Assembly: GCA_902785115.1 (NCBI GenBank)
Contig: CACZXQ010000005.1
Span: 1 to 37,070, forward strand
Direction of reading: 5' to 3'
DNA length: 37,070 bases
DNA from: Oscillospiraceae bacterium
GTDB lineage: Bacteria > Bacillota > Clostridia > Oscillospirales > Oscillospiraceae
Numbering within the stretch: the stretch's first letter is position 1; every line of letters begins with the position of its first letter. The notes beneath the pieces were generated by a model. The model made no database searches, was not told where the DNA came from, and saw nothing but the letters and a program-made list of their open reading frames with translations. A program made the position numbers and the translations under genes. Positions 35,321-37,070 of the stretch are shown here, in pieces.

Positions 35321-36392
35321 GATCCGAAAGCTGATCTCTTTTCTGCTCTGTGCAGGTTTTTTGATTTCTCTCCCGATAGCAAGCTATGCGCAGGACTTGC
35401 CCGCCATCGCGGCGAAAAGCGCCGTGGTGATGAACGAGGAAGGGCGTGTGCTCTATGGCTTCAACGAGAACGAGCCGCTTCCCATGGCGAGTACGACCAA
35501 GCTGATGACCGCGCTGCTGGTTATCGAGCATTGCGATCTTGACGAAGCCGTGGAGATCGACCCCGCTTACTGCGCGATCGAGGGCTCCTCCATGTACCTG
35601 CGCCCCGGGGAAACCTACACCGTGCGGGAGCTGCTGTACGGTCTGCTCCTTGTGTCCGGGAACGACGCGGCGCTGAGCCTTGCCGTCCACACCGCCGGGA
35701 GCGAGGAAGCCTTCGTACAGTGGATGAATGAGAAAGCGAAAGAGATCGGTTTGCATAATACACATTATGTTAACCCACACGGCATCACAGCCGAGGGGCA
35801 TTACAGCTCTGCGTTCGATCTCGGGCTGCTGATGGCGGCGTGTCTGCGCCATGAGGAGCTTGCGGCGATCATGGCGACACGCAGCACCGTGATCGGGGAG
35901 CAGACACTCATCAATCACAACAAGCTGCTCACGCGCTGTCCCGGCTGCATCGGCGGGAAAACCGGCTATACCGAGGCCGCGGGGCGCTGCCTTGTGAGCG
36001 CCTGTGAGCGAGAGGGGACGCGGCTTGTCTGCGTGACCCTCTGCGACAGCGCGGACTGGGACGACCACTGCGCGCTTTTTAACTGGGGCTTTGCCCATTT
36101 TGCGCGGCGGAACCTGAGCCAGAGCATTGCCTTTGAGGTGCCGGTCATTTCCGGGGAAACAGCGCTGGTGGGCGTCCGGGCGGAGGAGCTGTCCGTCTTT
36201 CTGCCCCGGAATGTGGAAATCAGCGCCGTGTCTGAGCTGCCGCGCTTTGTTTTCGCCCCGGTACAGGAGGGGGAGACGGCGGGCAGCGTGCGTTTTCTCC
36301 TGGGCGATGAGATCGTCGGAGAGGCGAGACTATACTACACCGCGACGGTGCAGACACTGTCGCGGGAACCCATCTGGAGGCGCAGCCCATGA
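35319..36392 (+). CDS. D-alanyl-D-alanine carboxypeptidase (DacF/DacB type)
   Basis: Trims the terminal D-Ala from peptidoglycan stem peptides outside the membrane. The 357-residue protein has a signal peptide (basic MIRK, hydrophobic core, ASYAQ cleavage region near residue 25) and the S11 active-site set: Ser58-x-x-Lys61 (MASTTKLM), Ser113-Gly-Asn115 and Lys214-Thr-Gly. A PBP5-type C-terminal beta domain follows. The protein ends without the usual C-terminal amphipathic anchor, so it may be soluble or loosely attached. ATG 35319 has AGGTGG 5 bases upstream. Location after gerW fits the sporulation-linked DacF/DacB carboxypeptidases, but the individual subtype is not certain. Confidence 0.93.
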   Translation: MIRKLISFLLCAGFLISLPIASYAQDLPAIAAKSAVVMNEEGRVLYGFNENEPLPMASTTKLMTALLVIEHCDLDEAVEIDPAYCAIEGSSMYLRPGETYTVRELLYGLLLVSGNDAALSLAVHTAGSEEAFVQWMNEKAKEIGLHNTHYVNPHGITAEGHYSSAFDLGLLMAACLRHEELAAIMATRSTVIGEQTLINHNKLLTRCPGCIGGKTGYTEAAGRCLVSACEREGTRLVCVTLCDSADWDDHCALFNWGFAHFARRNLSQSIAFEVPVISGETALVGVRAEELSVFLPRNVEISAVSELPRFVFAPVQEGETAGSVRFLLGDEIVGEARLYYTATVQTLSREPIWRRSP

Positions 36393-37070
36393 CGGAGCGT
36401 GTGCAAAAAATCATATCGGCGGCGGGGCTCATGTCCCGCAGAGCCGCGGAGGAGAAGATCGCGCAGGGGCTGGTCACGGTCAACGGCGCGGTGATCGCTC
36501 TCGGCGCGCGGGCGGACGCGGAGACGGACGAGATTCGCGTGGAGGGAAAGCCCCTGCCCAAAGCCGGGCGCAAGCGCTATGTGATGCTCCACAAGCCCCG
36601 GGGCTATGTGACCACGATGAAGGACGAGAAGGGTCGGCGCGAGGTGACGGAGCTTTTGCGGGACATCCCCGAGCGGCTCTACCCCGTGGGCAGGCTCGAC
36701 ATGGACTCCGAGGGGCTGCTGCTCTTCACCAACGACGGAGACTTTGCCAACCGCCTCATGCACCCCTCCCACGAGGTCGAAAAGTGCTATCGCACCTGGG
36801 TCGAGGGGGACGATGTGGGCTTGCGCGCGGAAATCCTGCGCCAGCCCATGGAACTGGACGGTTATGCCATCGCCCCGGCGGAGGTGGGTTTTCACGCCCT
36901 GATCCCCGGCGGAGCGGTGCTGGATATTACGATCCACGAGGGCAGGAACCGCCAGGTGCGGCGCATGTGCGAGCTTGCGGGCTTCAAGGTCACGCGCCTG
37001 GTGCGTATCCGCGAGGGAAGCCTTGCGCTGGGGACGCTTCCGCGCGGCAAATGGCGGGAGCTGACGGACG
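36389..37070 (+). CDS. rluB: Pseudouridine synthase, RluB family (3' end outside window)
   Basis: Converts a specific uridine of 23S rRNA to pseudouridine. An N-terminal S4 RNA-binding domain (RVQKIISAAGLMSRRAAEEK, residues 4-60) is followed by the catalytic domain with the active-site Asp in VGRLDMDSEGLLL. ITIHEGRNRQVRRMCELAGF is the RsuA/RluB-type signature. 227 codons are visible, so only a short tail is missing. GGAGG lies 8 bases before the ATG, which overlaps the previous stop. Confidence 0.95.
   Translation, partial: MTERVQKIISAAGLMSRRAAEEKIAQGLVTVNGAVIALGARADAETDEIRVEGKPLPKAGRKRYVMLHKPRGYVTTMKDEKGRREVTELLRDIPERLYPVGRLDMDSEGLLLFTNDGDFANRLMHPSHEVEKCYRTWVEGDDVGLRAEILRQPMELDGYAIAPAEVGFHALIPGGAVLDITIHEGRNRQVRRMCELAGFKVTRLVRIREGSLALGTLPRGKWRELTD

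Overview
The window looks like a chromosomal segment of a GC-rich, spore-lineage Clostridia bacterium, most likely Oscillospiraceae/Ruminococcaceae-like. Evidence is gene order: tig-clpP-clpX-lon-engB, site-2 protease-scpA-scpB-DUF2953-gerW-dacB-rluB, and lepB-rbgA-rnhB-yraN are all typical of Clostridia. A GerW/YtfJ sporulation protein, a SpoIVFB-like protease and a DUF1540 protein are also present. Ribosome binding sites are strong (GGAGG) and several promoters match the housekeeping sigma factor closely. The taxonomic call is inference from synteny and style, not a search result. No gap between genes exceeds 300 bases.

Layout. 1-4172 (minus strand): pyrimidine synthesis genes pyrC and carB (carB runs off the left edge), driven by a perfect-consensus promoter. 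4362-10268: an L-rhamnose (6-deoxyhexose) catabolic cluster with an AraC-type regulator, rhamnulokinase (C-terminally short), an arabinose-isomerase-fold isomerase in place of RhaA, rhamnulose-1-phosphate aldolase, and a lactaldehyde reductase gene broken by an internal deletion. Palindromic repeats separate several of these genes. 10372-13240: a divergent pair, a FUSC-type membrane protein fused to a degenerate HAD-like domain (minus) and a sodium:neurotransmitter-type symporter (plus). 13522-16865: a small membrane protein, a SpoIVFB-like site-2 protease, and the paired radical SAM (TIGR03960-like) and DUF2344 proteins. 16869-21847: envelope polysaccharide genes (one GT4, one O-antigen-ligase/polymerase-like protein, two GT2) wrapped around rplS. 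21979-24454: lepB, rbgA, rnhB, yraN. 24572-25512: a DUF1540 peptide (minus) and a metallophosphoesterase. 25591-31888: trigger factor and the ClpP/ClpX/Lon proteolysis block with GTPase EngB. 31999-37070: membrane protease, condensin partners ScpA/ScpB, sporulation-associated DUF2953 and GerW, a D-Ala-D-Ala carboxypeptidase with a structured leader over its ribosome binding site, and a pseudouridine synthase cut by the right edge.

Most of the window is conserved housekeeping DNA. The more unusual parts are the rhamnose cluster (substituted isomerase, truncated kinase, broken reductase), the FUSC-pseudo-HAD fusion, the polysaccharide genes splitting rplS from lepB, the hairpin that hides the dacB ribosome binding site, the palindrome inside the spacer of the pyr promoter, and three families of small palindromic repeats that abut stop codons. 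I did not see an obvious new defence system, CRISPR array, prophage, tRNA or rRNA gene.
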